In this document: one piece after another, positions 9,988 through 18,385 of the stretch | Position numbering within the stretch: the stretch's first letter is position 1 | Layout: every line of letters starts with the position of its first letter | Source of the DNA: Clostridia bacterium | GTDB lineage: Bacteria; Bacillota; Clostridia; Oscillospirales; Acutalibacteraceae | Direction of reading: 5' to 3' | Length of the DNA stretch: 64,000 nucleotides | Assembly (NCBI GenBank): GCA_017437005.1 | Contig: JAFSBZ010000039.1 | Location: forward strand, 1 to 64,000 | Program-made: the position numbers and the translations under genes | The notes under the pieces: model-generated | Told to the model about the DNA's origin: nothing | Databases searched by the model: none | The model's input: only the letters and a program-made list of their open reading frames with translations

Positions 9988-10830
9988 TTAAATTTCCTTT
10001 GTAATATGTCTTGTTACGTGACAACCAATATTAACCGCAACGGGTAAACCCGCAATATGCGTAGGAGCAGTTTCAATATTAACCGCAAATGCAGTAGTCA
10101 CGCCGCCAAAGCCCTGCGGACCTATATCTAACTTGTTAATTTTGTCAAGCAATTCATTTTCAAGCTCGGCATAAAACGGATTACTGTGTCTTGTGTCTAT
10201 ACTGCGGCAAAGCGCCTTTTTTGAAAGATATGCGCATTGCTCAAAATCTCCGCCTATACCAACGCCCACCACCATAGGAGGACAGGGATTATTAGATGCC
10301 GCTTTTACAATACTAAGCACCGCTTCTATTACCCCTTCTTTACCGTGTGATGGAGTAAGCATTTTAATGCCGCTCATATTCTCACTGCCAAAGCCTTTTG
10401 GAGCCACGGTAATTTTTATTTTATCACCAGGCACGATACTTGTATGTATTACGGCCGGTGTATTATCGTTGGTGTTTATACGGTTGAGTGGATCAGCTAC
10501 CACCGATTTGCGAAGCAAACCGTTTGTATATCCACGTCGCACACCCTCGTCAACAGCTTCGGTTAAATCCCCGTCTACAATATGCACATCCTGACCGATT
10601 TCTAAAAAAATTACCGCCATACCTGTATCCTGACAGATAGGTATATCATACTGCGCCGCCGCTTCAAGATTTTTTTCTAAATCGCAAAGCACGCTTCTAC
10701 CAAGCGTGTTGGTTTCACATTTGGCGCATTTGTGCAGGCAATTTTCAATATCGTTTGGTAATTGCTTATTGGCCTTTATACACAGGTCTTCAATAATATT
10801 TGTTATATCCTTTGCACTTATTTTTCTCAT
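9988..10830 (-). CDS. Class I fumarate hydratase / tartrate dehydratase alpha subunit
   Basis: A 280-residue Fe-S hydro-lyase alpha chain. Family motifs include IPICQDTGMAVIF near residue 66, GIKMLTPSHGKEGV and GPQGFGGVTTAF; Cys in CQDTG and EQCAYLSK are candidate [4Fe-4S] ligands. With a beta subunit it interconverts fumarate and malate. No beta-subunit gene is next to it: upstream is an S1-domain protein behind a terminator and downstream a methyltransferase. GAAGTGAT precedes the ATG. Confidence 0.9.
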   Translation of the reverse strand: MRKISAKDITNIIEDLCIKANKQLPNDIENCLHKCAKCETNTLGRSVLCDLEKNLEAAAQYDIPICQDTGMAVIFLEIGQDVHIVDGDLTEAVDEGVRRGYTNGLLRKSVVADPLNRINTNDNTPAVIHTSIVPGDKIKITVAPKGFGSENMSGIKMLTPSHGKEGVIEAVLSIVKAASNNPCPPMVVGVGIGGDFEQCAYLSKKALCRSIDTRHSNPFYAELENELLDKINKLDIGPQGFGGVTTAFAVNIETAPTHIAGLPVAVNIGCHVTRHITKEI

Positions 10831-10842
10831 AAAATCACTTCT

Positions 10843-10886
10843 TAAAAAATAAAGGGCAGTTTCCCCTATTGGATGAAATCCGCCCT
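10843..10886 (-). terminator. Terminator after the S1-domain gene
   Basis: AGGGCGG and CTGCCCT pair with one G-T wobble around a 20-base loop and are followed on the minus strand by TTATTTTTTA. It ends the hup-to-yabR-like region just before the fumarase gene. Confidence 0.75.
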
Positions 10887-10893
10887 AAATATA

Positions 10894-11346
10894 TTATTTT
10901 ATACCCGAACCGCGTTTTGTGCGATTTGCATCCGGATTTTTCCGCTTCAAATCTGAAAATTTTTCATCGCTTGTTTGCTTAAAGCGACTCATCATTTCCT
11001 CAAAGCTTGCAGGCTCAGTCTTTTTAGGAGTCCACGTATATGTAGAGTCTATCGGTTGCTTTTCTACTACCTTTTTTCGCTCGCGACGAGGCGCATCATC
11101 CTTTTTTTCGGGTGGTAGCGCACGCTTTATACTAAGCGAAATTTTACCGTCTTCCGCAATGTTTAAAACCTTAACCTTAACAACATCATTTACCTTTACG
11201 TGCTCTTTTATATCGTTTACATAGTTTTTGGCAACCTCGGATATATGCACCATACCCGACTTGCCGTCACCTATATCCACGAACACGCCAAATGATGTTA
11301 TTGTTGTAATTTTTCCCTCAACAATGTCGCCGATTTTAAGCTCCAT
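10894..11346 (-). CDS. S1 RNA-binding domain protein (YabR-like)
   Basis: 150 residues. Residues 1-75 form one S1 (OB-fold) domain with GDIVEGKITTITSFGVFVDI and GMVHISEVA; the rest is a charged, lysine-rich tail. In Bacillus the homologue YabR follows divIC, the same order as here. It probably binds RNA or ribosomes, but no precise role can be read from sequence. Last gene of the rqcP-yabP-yabQ-divIC block; a terminator follows. Confidence 0.88.
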   Translation of the reverse strand: MELKIGDIVEGKITTITSFGVFVDIGDGKSGMVHISEVAKNYVNDIKEHVKVNDVVKVKVLNIAEDGKISLSIKRALPPEKKDDAPRRERKKVVEKQPIDSTYTWTPKKTEPASFEEMMSRFKQTSDEKFSDLKRKNPDANRTKRGSGIK

Positions 11347-11363
11347 AAACCTTTAAAGTCCCC

Positions 11364-11654
11364 CTAATTTCCTGATATATCAATATATATTTCTTCATCC
11401 GAATAAACAAAGCCCAATCTTTCACGCGCCGCCTTTTCGATTATAGCGGCATGAGAATCGCTTTCAAGCAGTTTTTCATACTCAGCTATGGTTAACTTTA
11501 AAGCATCGCGCTGGTTCTCGTACTCTTTAAGCTCTGACTTAACCTCTGCCAACTCGTTACCAAGACCAATAAGTACAGCCACCATATAAACTGAAACACC
11601 AAGAACAATAAGGCGCAACATAATACTTTTTCTACGCTTAGGTTTTTGTCTCAT
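11364..11654 (-). CDS. divIC: Septum formation initiator, FtsB/DivIC family
   Basis: About 96 residues: a basic N-terminus, one membrane helix (MLRLIVLGVSVYMVAVLIGL), then a coiled coil (ELAEVKSELKEYENQRDAL) and the conserved ARERLGFVYSDE near the end. It is a bitopic divisome protein that acts with FtsL and DivIB. The gene overlaps the yabQ 3' end by 17 bases. ATG at 11654 has GGAG upstream; the longer frame from 11672 has none. Confidence 0.87.
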   Translation of the reverse strand: MRQKPKRRKSIMLRLIVLGVSVYMVAVLIGLGNELAEVKSELKEYENQRDALKLTIAEYEKLLESDSHAAIIEKAARERLGFVYSDEEIYIDISGN

Positions 11655-12150
11655 TTTGTGTTTTCTCCGCATTTATAATATTTTTATTAGTATACAACAA
11701 TCCTAATGCATTTTTCAAGAGTTTTTTTGCACTTTTAAGTATTTTAAATACGTATGCAACCATTTTTAAAATTACTGACTCAAATTTCCCGTAAAAATCG
11801 TCTGTAAATTTACAAATTGCTGAATTAATATCCGCCATTTTTACAAACACGAAGCTTAAAATCGGCACAATAAGCTTTGATATACTTATACGAAACAAAA
11901 TAAAACCAAATAATTCACCAAAGAATACATATCCCCTTACTTCTCCTTTGGTTCGAGCAATCATAAAAAGAAATGTCATAAAAGCATAAACAATCCACAA
12001 CAGTATATCGGTTATAGTTATTACCAAAAAAGAATTTAAACACACCTTACGTACCGAGCGTATTATATCATATACAAAACAATAAAATGCTCCAAGTCCA
12101 CACGATAATAAAAACGTAATTACCTGATCATAATTATTTATTTCCCACAT
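11638..12150 (-). CDS. yabQ: Spore cortex biosynthesis protein YabQ
   Basis: A 170-residue membrane protein with about four to five hydrophobic segments. The N-terminal QVITFLLSCGLGAFYCFVYD and the following D-I-L-x-W segment are typical of YabQ. In Bacillus it localises to the forespore membrane and is needed for cortex formation. It follows yabP by 3 bases and overlaps divIC, so the divisome gene can be read from a sporulation transcript. Confidence 0.88.
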   Translation of the reverse strand: MWEINNYDQVITFLLSCGLGAFYCFVYDIIRSVRKVCLNSFLVITITDILLWIVYAFMTFLFMIARTKGEVRGYVFFGELFGFILFRISISKLIVPILSFVFVKMADINSAICKFTDDFYGKFESVILKMVAYVFKILKSAKKLLKNALGLLYTNKNIINAEKTQNETKT

Positions 12151-12153
12151 AAT

Positions 12154-12426
12154 TTATTTAAAAATACGTGACAAAAAGCCACCCTTTGTTTTAGCATCCG
12201 ACATATAAACCACTGCATAAATTTTGCCCGTCGCACTTAATTCACCCGTAATTGAATTAAAGCTTTCTATATGCAGATTTTCTCCCTTTATAGTCATTTT
12301 ACCGAGAGTACTGTCAAGTAATATTGTTTCATCATCAAAATTCAACACGTCCTTAACCGATGAAATGTTAAGAGTTTTTCGATTTTCAATTATAACGTTC
12401 TGAACGCCAACAAAATTTTCTTCCAA
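12154..12426 (-). CDS. yabP: Sporulation protein YabP
   Basis: A 90-residue YabP/YqfC-family protein. ENRKTLNISSVKDVLNFDDE near the N-terminus matches the family core. It is a mother-cell protein acting in cortex/coat assembly with YabQ. The most likely start is TTG at 12426, six bases after GAGGTG; an in-frame GTG at 12441 lies within that Shine-Dalgarno region. The GAGGTG is part of the 3' arm of a hairpin just after rqcP, so translation may be gated. Confidence 0.85.
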   Translation of the reverse strand: MEENFVGVQNVIIENRKTLNISSVKDVLNFDDETILLDSTLGKMTIKGENLHIESFNSITGELSATGKIYAVVYMSDAKTKGGFLSRIFK

Positions 12427-12429
12427 AAT

Positions 12430-12465
12430 AAAACACCTCACTAAAATATATTTGCGAGGTGTTTT
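12430..12465 (-). promoter_or_regulatory. Hairpin that holds the yabP Shine-Dalgarno
   Basis: AAAACACCTC and GAGGTGTTTT form a perfect 10-bp stem with a 16-base loop directly after the rqcP stop. The 3' arm contains GAGGTG, the yabP Shine-Dalgarno, and is followed by ATTTTG, the last three bases being the start codon. It could be a weak terminator for the housekeeping part of the operon, an SD-blocking element, or both. Confidence 0.6.
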
Positions 12466-12467
12466 TG

Positions 12468-12710
12468 TTATTCAATTATTTTATACATAAGCGCAGCATC
12501 GTCTTTGCGAACCGTTTCAGCAACGCTTAACACTTGAACCTTGATGTTTTTAGCACCAAAAGATATATCGATAATATCGTTTGGTTTTACATCAAGTGAT
12601 GCTCGCGCCACGCGCCCGTTTACCATTACTCTACCTGCATCACAAGCCTCATTTGCTATGGTGCGACGCTTTATAATTCGCGATACCTTTAAATACTTGT
12701 CTAATCTCAT
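12468..12710 (-). CDS. rqcP: S4-domain ribosome-associated protein RqcP (YabO)
   Basis: An 80-residue protein that is almost entirely an S4 RNA-binding domain: MRLDKYLKVSRIIKRRTIAN, then GRVMVNGRVARAS. RqcP helps RqcH add C-terminal alanine tails to stalled nascent chains on 50S subunits. Its place upstream of yabP-yabQ-divIC is conserved in Firmicutes. A terminator lies between it and the upstream HU gene, so it is expressed by readthrough or from an unrecognised start. Confidence 0.92.
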   Translation of the reverse strand: MRLDKYLKVSRIIKRRTIANEACDAGRVMVNGRVARASLDVKPNDIIDISFGAKNIKVQVLSVAETVRKDDAALMYKIIE

Positions 12711-12724
12711 AAATTCTTTCCTTT

Positions 12725-12756
12725 AAAAAATTCAGAGCCGCCAATTTTGGCGGCTC
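12725..12756 (-). terminator. Terminator of the HU gene
   Basis: GAGCCGCC and GGCGGCTC form a perfect 8-bp GC-rich stem with a 6-base loop, followed by a T-run on the minus strand. It lies 20 bases after the HU stop and just before rqcP. Confidence 0.9.
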
Positions 12757-12775
12757 ATCGTTTACTAACACTAAA

Positions 12776-13048
12776 TTAGTTGATAGCTTCTTTAAGAGCT
12801 TTACCAGCCTTGAAAGCAGGAACCTTTGAAGCAGCGATCTTAATCTTCTTACCTGTAAGAGGATTGATGCCTTCACGAGCAGCGCGTTCCTTAACTGAGA
12901 ATGTACCAAAGCCAACAAGAGCAACCTTGTCACCTGCTTTAAGTGTAGCTTCAATAGCGTCAAACACTGCTACTACTGCCTTTGCTGCGTCTTTGTTAGA
13001 AAGACCTGCTTTCTCTGCAACTGCTGCTACTAATTCTGTTTTGTTCAT
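12776..13048 (-). CDS. hup: DNA-binding protein HU
   Basis: The 90-residue nucleoid protein. It starts [20 protein letters not shown] and contains [18 protein letters not shown], the beta-arm region that wraps DNA; it binds DNA without sequence specificity as a dimer. The start at 13048 is fixed by AGGAGG; the reading frame is open 16 codons further upstream. It has its own promoter and terminator and occupies the place between spoVB and rqcP where Bacillus has yabN (mazG). Confidence 0.96.
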   Translation of the reverse strand: MNKTELVAAVAEKAGLSNKDAAKAVVAVFDAIEATLKAGDKVALVGFGTFSVKERAAREGINPLTGKKIKIAASKVPAFKAGKALKEAIN

Positions 13049-13128
13049 AATAAGAACCTCCTGAATTTTTTTGTGTGTCTTACACTCGAAGTGCAAGCGT
13101 TTAAAAAATATTTCAAACGTCTTTAATA

Positions 13129-13156
13129 ATTATAACTTATCTTTCGAAAAAATCAA
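13129..13156 (-). promoter_or_regulatory. Sigma-A promoter of the HU gene
   Basis: On the minus strand TTGATT (13156-13151) and TATAAT (13134-13129) are 16 bases apart, about 80 bases before the HU ATG. The 176-base gap to spoVB contains nothing else that I recognise. Confidence 0.7.
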
Positions 13157-13224
13157 CTGATTTTAATAGATTTATTAAAAATATTCAAACTATTCTGCAT
13201 ATTTTTGTGCAAATTCCACCATAT

Positions 13225-14910
13225 TTATCTAATGATTTTAAGTTTGGTAAACAATTTTAATAATTTATCGCCCTTTGGTAAAGACAATACATCATCCGGT
13301 TCAAATGTGTTTAATACAATAAGTACCGTCAAATACACCACTGCAGCAACTGCAATTTCAAGCACAGTGCCAATTTTTTCAAAAGCACTTAAATCTAAAA
13401 TAATGGTAGATAAACCACAAGCAAGCGCCGCTATAAACGGCTTTAATATAGTTTTATAAATATTGGGCTTAACACCTGTATATTTAATAAGTGATAAAAG
13501 ATTTGCAACAAAAATAAAGATAAACGATACCGCGGTGCCAAGTGCTGCTCCCTGTATATTTATGGTAGGTATTCCCACAAAAATCAGGTTAACTACAACC
13601 TTTAATACCGCCCCTATTGCAACATTACGAAGTGAAATTTTTTCTTTACCAATAGCCTGCAGCATACTTGTCATAGAAGTTGCAAGACCACCAAAAATTG
13701 CCGCGACACCGTATATTCTAAGCATTGTGCCACCAATTTCATACGATGCCGTTGTGCTGTATACAAGCTTCATTATTTCGCTGCCCATAAACAAAAATCC
13801 CATTCCTATAGGCATCGAAATAAGTGCGGTAAATTTAATCGGCGACTCTATATTGCGTTTAAGCAAAGCCTTATCTTTTTTGGTCCATGCAGTAGCAACT
13901 ACCGGTAATGCGCTTACACCCAAAACGGAGGTAATGGTTGGTATTAAATTATAAAGAGTATAGGCCTTACTACGCACACCATAAAGAAGGGTTGGAAGCT
14001 CGGCATCGGTTAGCGCCTTTGTAACGCCTTGATTATAATCAACAATAGATGCGTTATACATATTGCGAATTATATCGGAAGCATCTTCCATAATTCGATT
14101 AAGTTGCCATTTAACCATTGTAACATCAACAAGTGAGCTTATGTTGTTTGCTAAAGATGTCATTACGATTGGTATGGCAATTACTATTAATGTTTTAGCT
14201 ATTTGTTTTCCTGTTTGGACTTTTGGTGACTCAGTTAATTCTTGCTCTGTAATACCGTCACCCTTTATTTTGTAGCGTAGATACAAAAATGTTGCGGATG
14301 CCGCTCCACCTATAGTAATTCCAAGCATTGCACCGGCCGCAGCCAATGCAACATTGTTTGTTAGTCTTAAAATCACATAAGAAAAGCCTAAGCCCAAAAT
14401 AAGTTTTCCTAAAGCCTCTATAACGTCAGATATAGCGGTTGGATACATATTGCGTAAGCCTTCAAAATATCCTCGGTATGTTGACATAACACAACAAAAA
14501 AGCAATGATGGAACTATAGCGTAAATACTATAAACTGTTTTACCTGTTGCGTCGGTTAGGCTAACAAACGGTTTTATCAGCAAAAACATTATTATAGCCG
14601 CTGTACAACCTGTTACAACAAATATTCTGCTTGTAATTTTTAGTGATTTTTTTACATCAAGATATCTGCCATTTGCCATATTCTCTGCTACGACACGTGA
14701 AATTGCTATTGGCAAACCTGCCATTGCAAGCGCATATATAGGCAAAAACAAATCATACGCAGATGAAAAATATCCATACCCCAAATCGCCCAAGATAATC
14801 GACAGTGGTATTTTAAAACAAGCACCAATTACTTTAACAAGCAACGTAGAGCACAGCAAAATTATCGCGCCGTATTCAAAGCTTTGTTGTTTTCTTTTAT
14901 TTTCCTGCAT
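13225..14910 (-). CDS. spoVB: Polysaccharide/lipid flippase SpoVB (MATE/MurJ superfamily)
   Basis: 561 residues with about 14 membrane helices. Residues such as SAYDLFLPIYALAMAGLPIAISR near 48-70 are diagnostic of the SpoVB/YabM branch of oligosaccharide flippases. SpoVB proteins are thought to flip lipid II-like precursors for spore cortex synthesis. The ATG overlaps the stop of the upstream nucleosidase by one base (TAATG), with GAGGTAG inside that gene. It ends the long recJ operon and lies next to hup-rqcP-yabP, as in Bacillus. Confidence 0.87.
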   Translation of the reverse strand: MQENKRKQQSFEYGAIILLCSTLLVKVIGACFKIPLSIILGDLGYGYFSSAYDLFLPIYALAMAGLPIAISRVVAENMANGRYLDVKKSLKITSRIFVVTGCTAAIIMFLLIKPFVSLTDATGKTVYSIYAIVPSLLFCCVMSTYRGYFEGLRNMYPTAISDVIEALGKLILGLGFSYVILRLTNNVALAAAGAMLGITIGGAASATFLYLRYKIKGDGITEQELTESPKVQTGKQIAKTLIVIAIPIVMTSLANNISSLVDVTMVKWQLNRIMEDASDIIRNMYNASIVDYNQGVTKALTDAELPTLLYGVRSKAYTLYNLIPTITSVLGVSALPVVATAWTKKDKALLKRNIESPIKFTALISMPIGMGFLFMGSEIMKLVYSTTASYEIGGTMLRIYGVAAIFGGLATSMTSMLQAIGKEKISLRNVAIGAVLKVVVNLIFVGIPTINIQGAALGTAVSFIFIFVANLLSLIKYTGVKPNIYKTILKPFIAALACGLSTIILDLSAFEKIGTVLEIAVAAVVYLTVLIVLNTFEPDDVLSLPKGDKLLKLFTKLKIIR

Positions 14911-15611
14911 TATAAATCTACCTCATTACACAATGCGACAAGCACCTTTATAAAAACGGCCGACAATGTTACCCCATCTCCTGTATTCATATCGTCATAG
15001 CTTGCATAAGCATCCTCACCGGCATCATCTGATACACGTCTAAGACTTAAAAACGGAACACCTGCCATATCGCACACACTGGCTATTGCCGCAGTTTCCA
15101 TATCACAGGTAGTGGCGCCAAATGTATCACGTAAAAAATCACGGTCGTCAGCGCTGCAAATAAACCTATCCCCGCAAACCGCAGTACCGCTTGAACACTC
15201 ACCTATTGTGGCTTGAGCAATCTTTACAAGCTTTTTATCAGCATCGTAAATATACTTTTGCGACGGCTTTTCACAAGGCTTATATCCTATACCTGTAAGG
15301 TCAAAATCGTGTTCCAAAAATTTATTTGGTAGCACTATTTCACCGCGATGCACACCGCTTATACCGCCCGATAATCCAAAATTAAGGATATATGTACAAC
15401 CAATATCTACCAAATGCATAGCGGCTGTTGAAGCGTTTACCTTGCCAATACCGCAGTTAATACATACAACGGTTACACCTTCAAGCTCAAGCTCAATAGC
15501 ATTGCGATTAAAATATTTATACTCTTTTGTACTATATTGTTGAACATCATTTAAAAAAGGAGCATATTCATCATAATCTGCAACAACAATACCTATTTTC
15601 AACTTATTCAT
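14910..15611 (-). CDS. mtnN: 5'-methylthioadenosine/S-adenosylhomocysteine nucleosidase
   Basis: A 233-residue PNP/UDP-family nucleosidase that cleaves adenine from MTA or SAH. GIVVADYDEYAPF at the N-terminus, NFGLSGGISG near 77, DMETAAIASVC near 172 (substrate-binding Met-Glu) and SDDAGEDA near 194 (catalytic Asp) are all present. It is somewhat divergent from E. coli Pfs, so a related futalosine or purine nucleosidase is possible. It is coupled to spoVB by a one-base overlap. Confidence 0.82.
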   Translation of the reverse strand: MNKLKIGIVVADYDEYAPFLNDVQQYSTKEYKYFNRNAIELELEGVTVVCINCGIGKVNASTAAMHLVDIGCTYILNFGLSGGISGVHRGEIVLPNKFLEHDFDLTGIGYKPCEKPSQKYIYDADKKLVKIAQATIGECSSGTAVCGDRFICSADDRDFLRDTFGATTCDMETAAIASVCDMAGVPFLSLRRVSDDAGEDAYASYDDMNTGDGVTLSAVFIKVLVALCNEVDL

Positions 15612-15621
15612 ATTTTATACC

Positions 15622-15981
15622 TTAATCTAACTTTGTGCCGCAATTACTACAAAACGTAGAATTAACGTCTATATTTGCATTACAATTAGGACAAACTCGC
15701 TTATTTTTAATATTTTGAATATCCTCATTCAAACGAGCAATTTCTTCATTTTTTTCGCTTATTGCATCAACAAGATTTCGGGTGTTATCATCAATCTCGG
15801 TGCTTTCTTTAACGAGTTCATAATAAATACGACCAAGGTCAGCATAATCTTTTTCACGTTTTGATTTTAAAGATGCAATAGAAAACTTTTGTTTTTCTAT
15901 TGTAACTACCTCATCTGTTTTTTTGTAAGCGACATTAAGAACATCCTTAGTCTTATTTAAAGCATCGTCAAAAAATCCCAT
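15622..15981 (-). CDS. Zinc-ribbon protein with coiled coil, unknown function
   Basis: 119 residues. The first 90 are helical and charged with heptad-like ISEKNEEIARLNEDIQNIK; the end is a zinc ribbon CPNCNAN...CSNCGTKLD with two CxxC pairs. Such proteins are common in Clostridia and their function is unknown. GGAGG precedes the ATG at 15981. It lies between the uridine kinase-like gene and the nucleosidase in a run of same-strand genes. Confidence 0.75.
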   Translation of the reverse strand: MGFFDDALNKTKDVLNVAYKKTDEVVTIEKQKFSIASLKSKREKDYADLGRIYYELVKESTEIDDNTRNLVDAISEKNEEIARLNEDIQNIKNKRVCPNCNANIDVNSTFCSNCGTKLD

Positions 15982-16002
15982 TTTAATACCTCCAATATAT
16001 TT

Positions 16003-16929
16003 TTAAAGCTTAAGTCCACCGATAAATTCACGGATAAGCGAATCATCGGGAACGAGTGTACTGTCAATATCTTCAAATCGTTCAAGCGCATTTGCCGTTT
16101 TTATGAAATAATCATAGCAGGGCGCATTTTTATTTACTGTGCTACGCATTTTGCCAAAGCGTTCACGGTAAACACCCAATTCGTACGGGTGGAAGGTTAC
16201 CAATTGAATATCTGCTGTATCTTTAAAACAGTACAAGTACTTACGTTCACCGTCGATTACGTTGTTCCAAAGCTGCAATGTTTGAGTAGCGGTAGCGCCT
16301 CTGAAACGATCATCACGCAACACGCGCCTTATAAGTCGTATTTGTCTGCTTGATAACAACTGCACACCGTTTTGGTCATCTACCGAACGATTTACGCTGA
16401 TATAAATTTTATAAATGTTTTTACGGGGCACAAGATCCGAAATAAGCGGATTCATCGCGTGAAGCCCCTCAACAATAACTATACCTTTATTACCAATATC
16501 AATATTATTAGCATTGCGAATACTTGATTTTGTTTTGAAATCATATCGTGGTAAATTTGCCTTACCATTTTTAACAATGCCGTCAAAGCACTCTTTTATA
16601 AGCGAAATATCAAGCGCGTTAACCGATTCAATATCCAAACTGCCATCAGAAAGTACAGGAAGCTTATCTACAGGAAGATAAAAATCATCAAGCGATACAA
16701 CCGCAACTGTTTCGCCTAAATTTTTTAATGATTCTTGTAAAATATGGGCAGTTGTTGTTTTGCCAGAACCCGAAGGACCCGCAATAGCAACGATTTTAAT
16801 ATTATCATCGGCTTCAATATGCTTTGCTATACCACTAATGTTATCCAAATACTCTTTATCACTTGCTTGTATAAATTGCAGTGGACATTCTAACGCATTT
16901 TTATTAATCTCGTTTAAAGTATTTATCAT
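16003..16929 (-). CDS. Uridine kinase-like P-loop nucleoside kinase
   Basis: 308 residues. The Walker A motif GPSGSGKTTT is near residue 50, followed by VVSLDDFYLP and the uridine kinase DxDxP-like region with YDFKTKS. Compared with the long clostridial nucleoside kinases it has no TGS/threonyl-tRNA-synthetase-like N-terminal domain, only about 40 residues before the kinase. It may phosphorylate uridine/cytidine or another nucleoside. The ATG at 16929 follows AGGTGAT by 4 bases and lies inside the 3' end of hemZ. Confidence 0.8.
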   Translation of the reverse strand: MINTLNEINKNALECPLQFIQASDKEYLDNISGIAKHIEADDNIKIVAIAGPSGSGKTTTAHILQESLKNLGETVAVVSLDDFYLPVDKLPVLSDGSLDIESVNALDISLIKECFDGIVKNGKANLPRYDFKTKSSIRNANNIDIGNKGIVIVEGLHAMNPLISDLVPRKNIYKIYISVNRSVDDQNGVQLLSSRQIRLIRRVLRDDRFRGATATQTLQLWNNVIDGERKYLYCFKDTADIQLVTFHPYELGVYRERFGKMRSTVNKNAPCYDYFIKTANALERFEDIDSTLVPDDSLIREFIGGLKL

Positions 16930-18382
16930 AAAAATCACCTATTTCTGTTTTACGAGATATGAGTTCTTCAAACCCGTTTATATACTCATACGGATATTTG
17001 TAATTAAAAATTCTTTTAATATTTTTTTGACTGCTATCCTTTAGTTTTGTTACGGCTGATGCGCCGCACGCAAGAATAGTATGTGTTTCGTCCATTATAT
17101 AAACATTATAAAGCCCCTCAAAGCCCTGCTTTGCATAACCAACATTTTCGAGATTACCAACAGTTTTGCTTTGCCTGTACATATAGTATGGCAAAATTCC
17201 GTTTTGTTCAAAAACATCACGCGAGTAATTTACCATTTTTGCGGCTTCGCTACCCATTTTAATTTCAGAATGCTGACCGCTTGTATTAAGCGTAGATGCT
17301 CTTTTCATTGAAAGCGCATGTACCGTAATACTTTCGGGCGCAAGCTTTAAAATTTCATTAACCGTATTTTTAAAACCATCAAATGTGTCACCGGGTAATC
17401 CTGCTATCAAATCCATATTTATGTTGTCAAAGCCTAATTCTCTTGCCAACATAAATGCTTTTATAGTTTGTTGGGCAGTATGCTTTCTTCCAATGCGCTC
17501 AAGTACGTCATCATTCATAGTCTGCGGATTTATACTGATGCGCGTAACACCGTTTTGTTTTATTGCCCCAAGCTTTTCAACATCAATTGTATCGGGCCTG
17601 CCTGCTTCTACTGTAAATTCACGCACCGAAGACATATCAAAATTTTGTCTGACGGTACTTAATACCTTGTTTAATTGCCCAGCGGTAAGTGTTGTAGGCG
17701 TACCGCCTCCCATGTATACCGTTTCGAGCCTTAAGCCAAGTTTTTTAGCAATTTCTGCTGTTATTTTAAGTTCACGGCACAAAAGCTCTACATATTGCGG
17801 AATAATATCCTGCGCCTTTTCAATTGAGTGAGACACAAATGAACAATATGAGCATCTTGTTGGGCAAAACGGTATTGATAAATAAAGACTAAATGAATTA
17901 TCCCCCGATAACGAAATAATGCTTTCTTCACCTTTTACCGCTTTTTTACAAAGTTCGAGCTTTGATTCGCTTACAAGAAATTTGTTTTTAAAAAAATCCA
18001 CAGCATAATCTATACCATATTCATTACAATAACGCAAAAAAAGTTTTGCAGGACGCACACCGGTAAGTATTCCCCAATCGGGACGATACCCTGTCAGTTT
18101 TTCAAAGCAATAAAACAACTGACGCGCAAGCTCGTGCTGTGATTCTTTTTGGGTGTTGGAAATTGTTTTATCAATTACCGCGCTAAATTGAGCTTCCTTG
18201 TTTTCAAGCTTTAACTTAGCTAAGGCTATTGTTCCATTTTTTTCTTGATAAAGCTTACAAACAGCGTATCTGTTACCACAGTTTTCGCTATGCGATACGG
18301 TAATTTTTTCAAACGGTAAAAAAAGTCGTATCAACTTTTCCATCTCGTAGTCAAACTCATGACCTATATTTATTAAATTCAT
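16904..18382 (-). CDS. hemZ: Radical SAM coproporphyrinogen dehydrogenase HemZ
   Basis: 492 residues. An N-terminal extension of about 160 residues with GILTGVRPAKL is typical of HemZ. The radical-SAM cluster motif CPTRCSYCSF (CxxxCxxC) starts near residue 171, followed by YMGGGTPTTL. HemN/HemZ proteins oxidatively decarboxylate coproporphyrinogen III, but many clostridial HemZ proteins lack a complete haem pathway beside them, so the substrate is uncertain. GAGGTA favours the second of two adjacent ATG codons. Confidence 0.87.
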   Translation of the reverse strand: MNLINIGHEFDYEMEKLIRLFLPFEKITVSHSENCGNRYAVCKLYQEKNGTIALAKLKLENKEAQFSAVIDKTISNTQKESQHELARQLFYCFEKLTGYRPDWGILTGVRPAKLFLRYCNEYGIDYAVDFFKNKFLVSESKLELCKKAVKGEESIISLSGDNSFSLYLSIPFCPTRCSYCSFVSHSIEKAQDIIPQYVELLCRELKITAEIAKKLGLRLETVYMGGGTPTTLTAGQLNKVLSTVRQNFDMSSVREFTVEAGRPDTIDVEKLGAIKQNGVTRISINPQTMNDDVLERIGRKHTAQQTIKAFMLARELGFDNINMDLIAGLPGDTFDGFKNTVNEILKLAPESITVHALSMKRASTLNTSGQHSEIKMGSEAAKMVNYSRDVFEQNGILPYYMYRQSKTVGNLENVGYAKQGFEGLYNVYIMDETHTILACGASAVTKLKDSSQKNIKRIFNYKYPYEYINGFEELISRKTEIGDFYDKYFKRD

Positions 18383-18385
18383 CAT

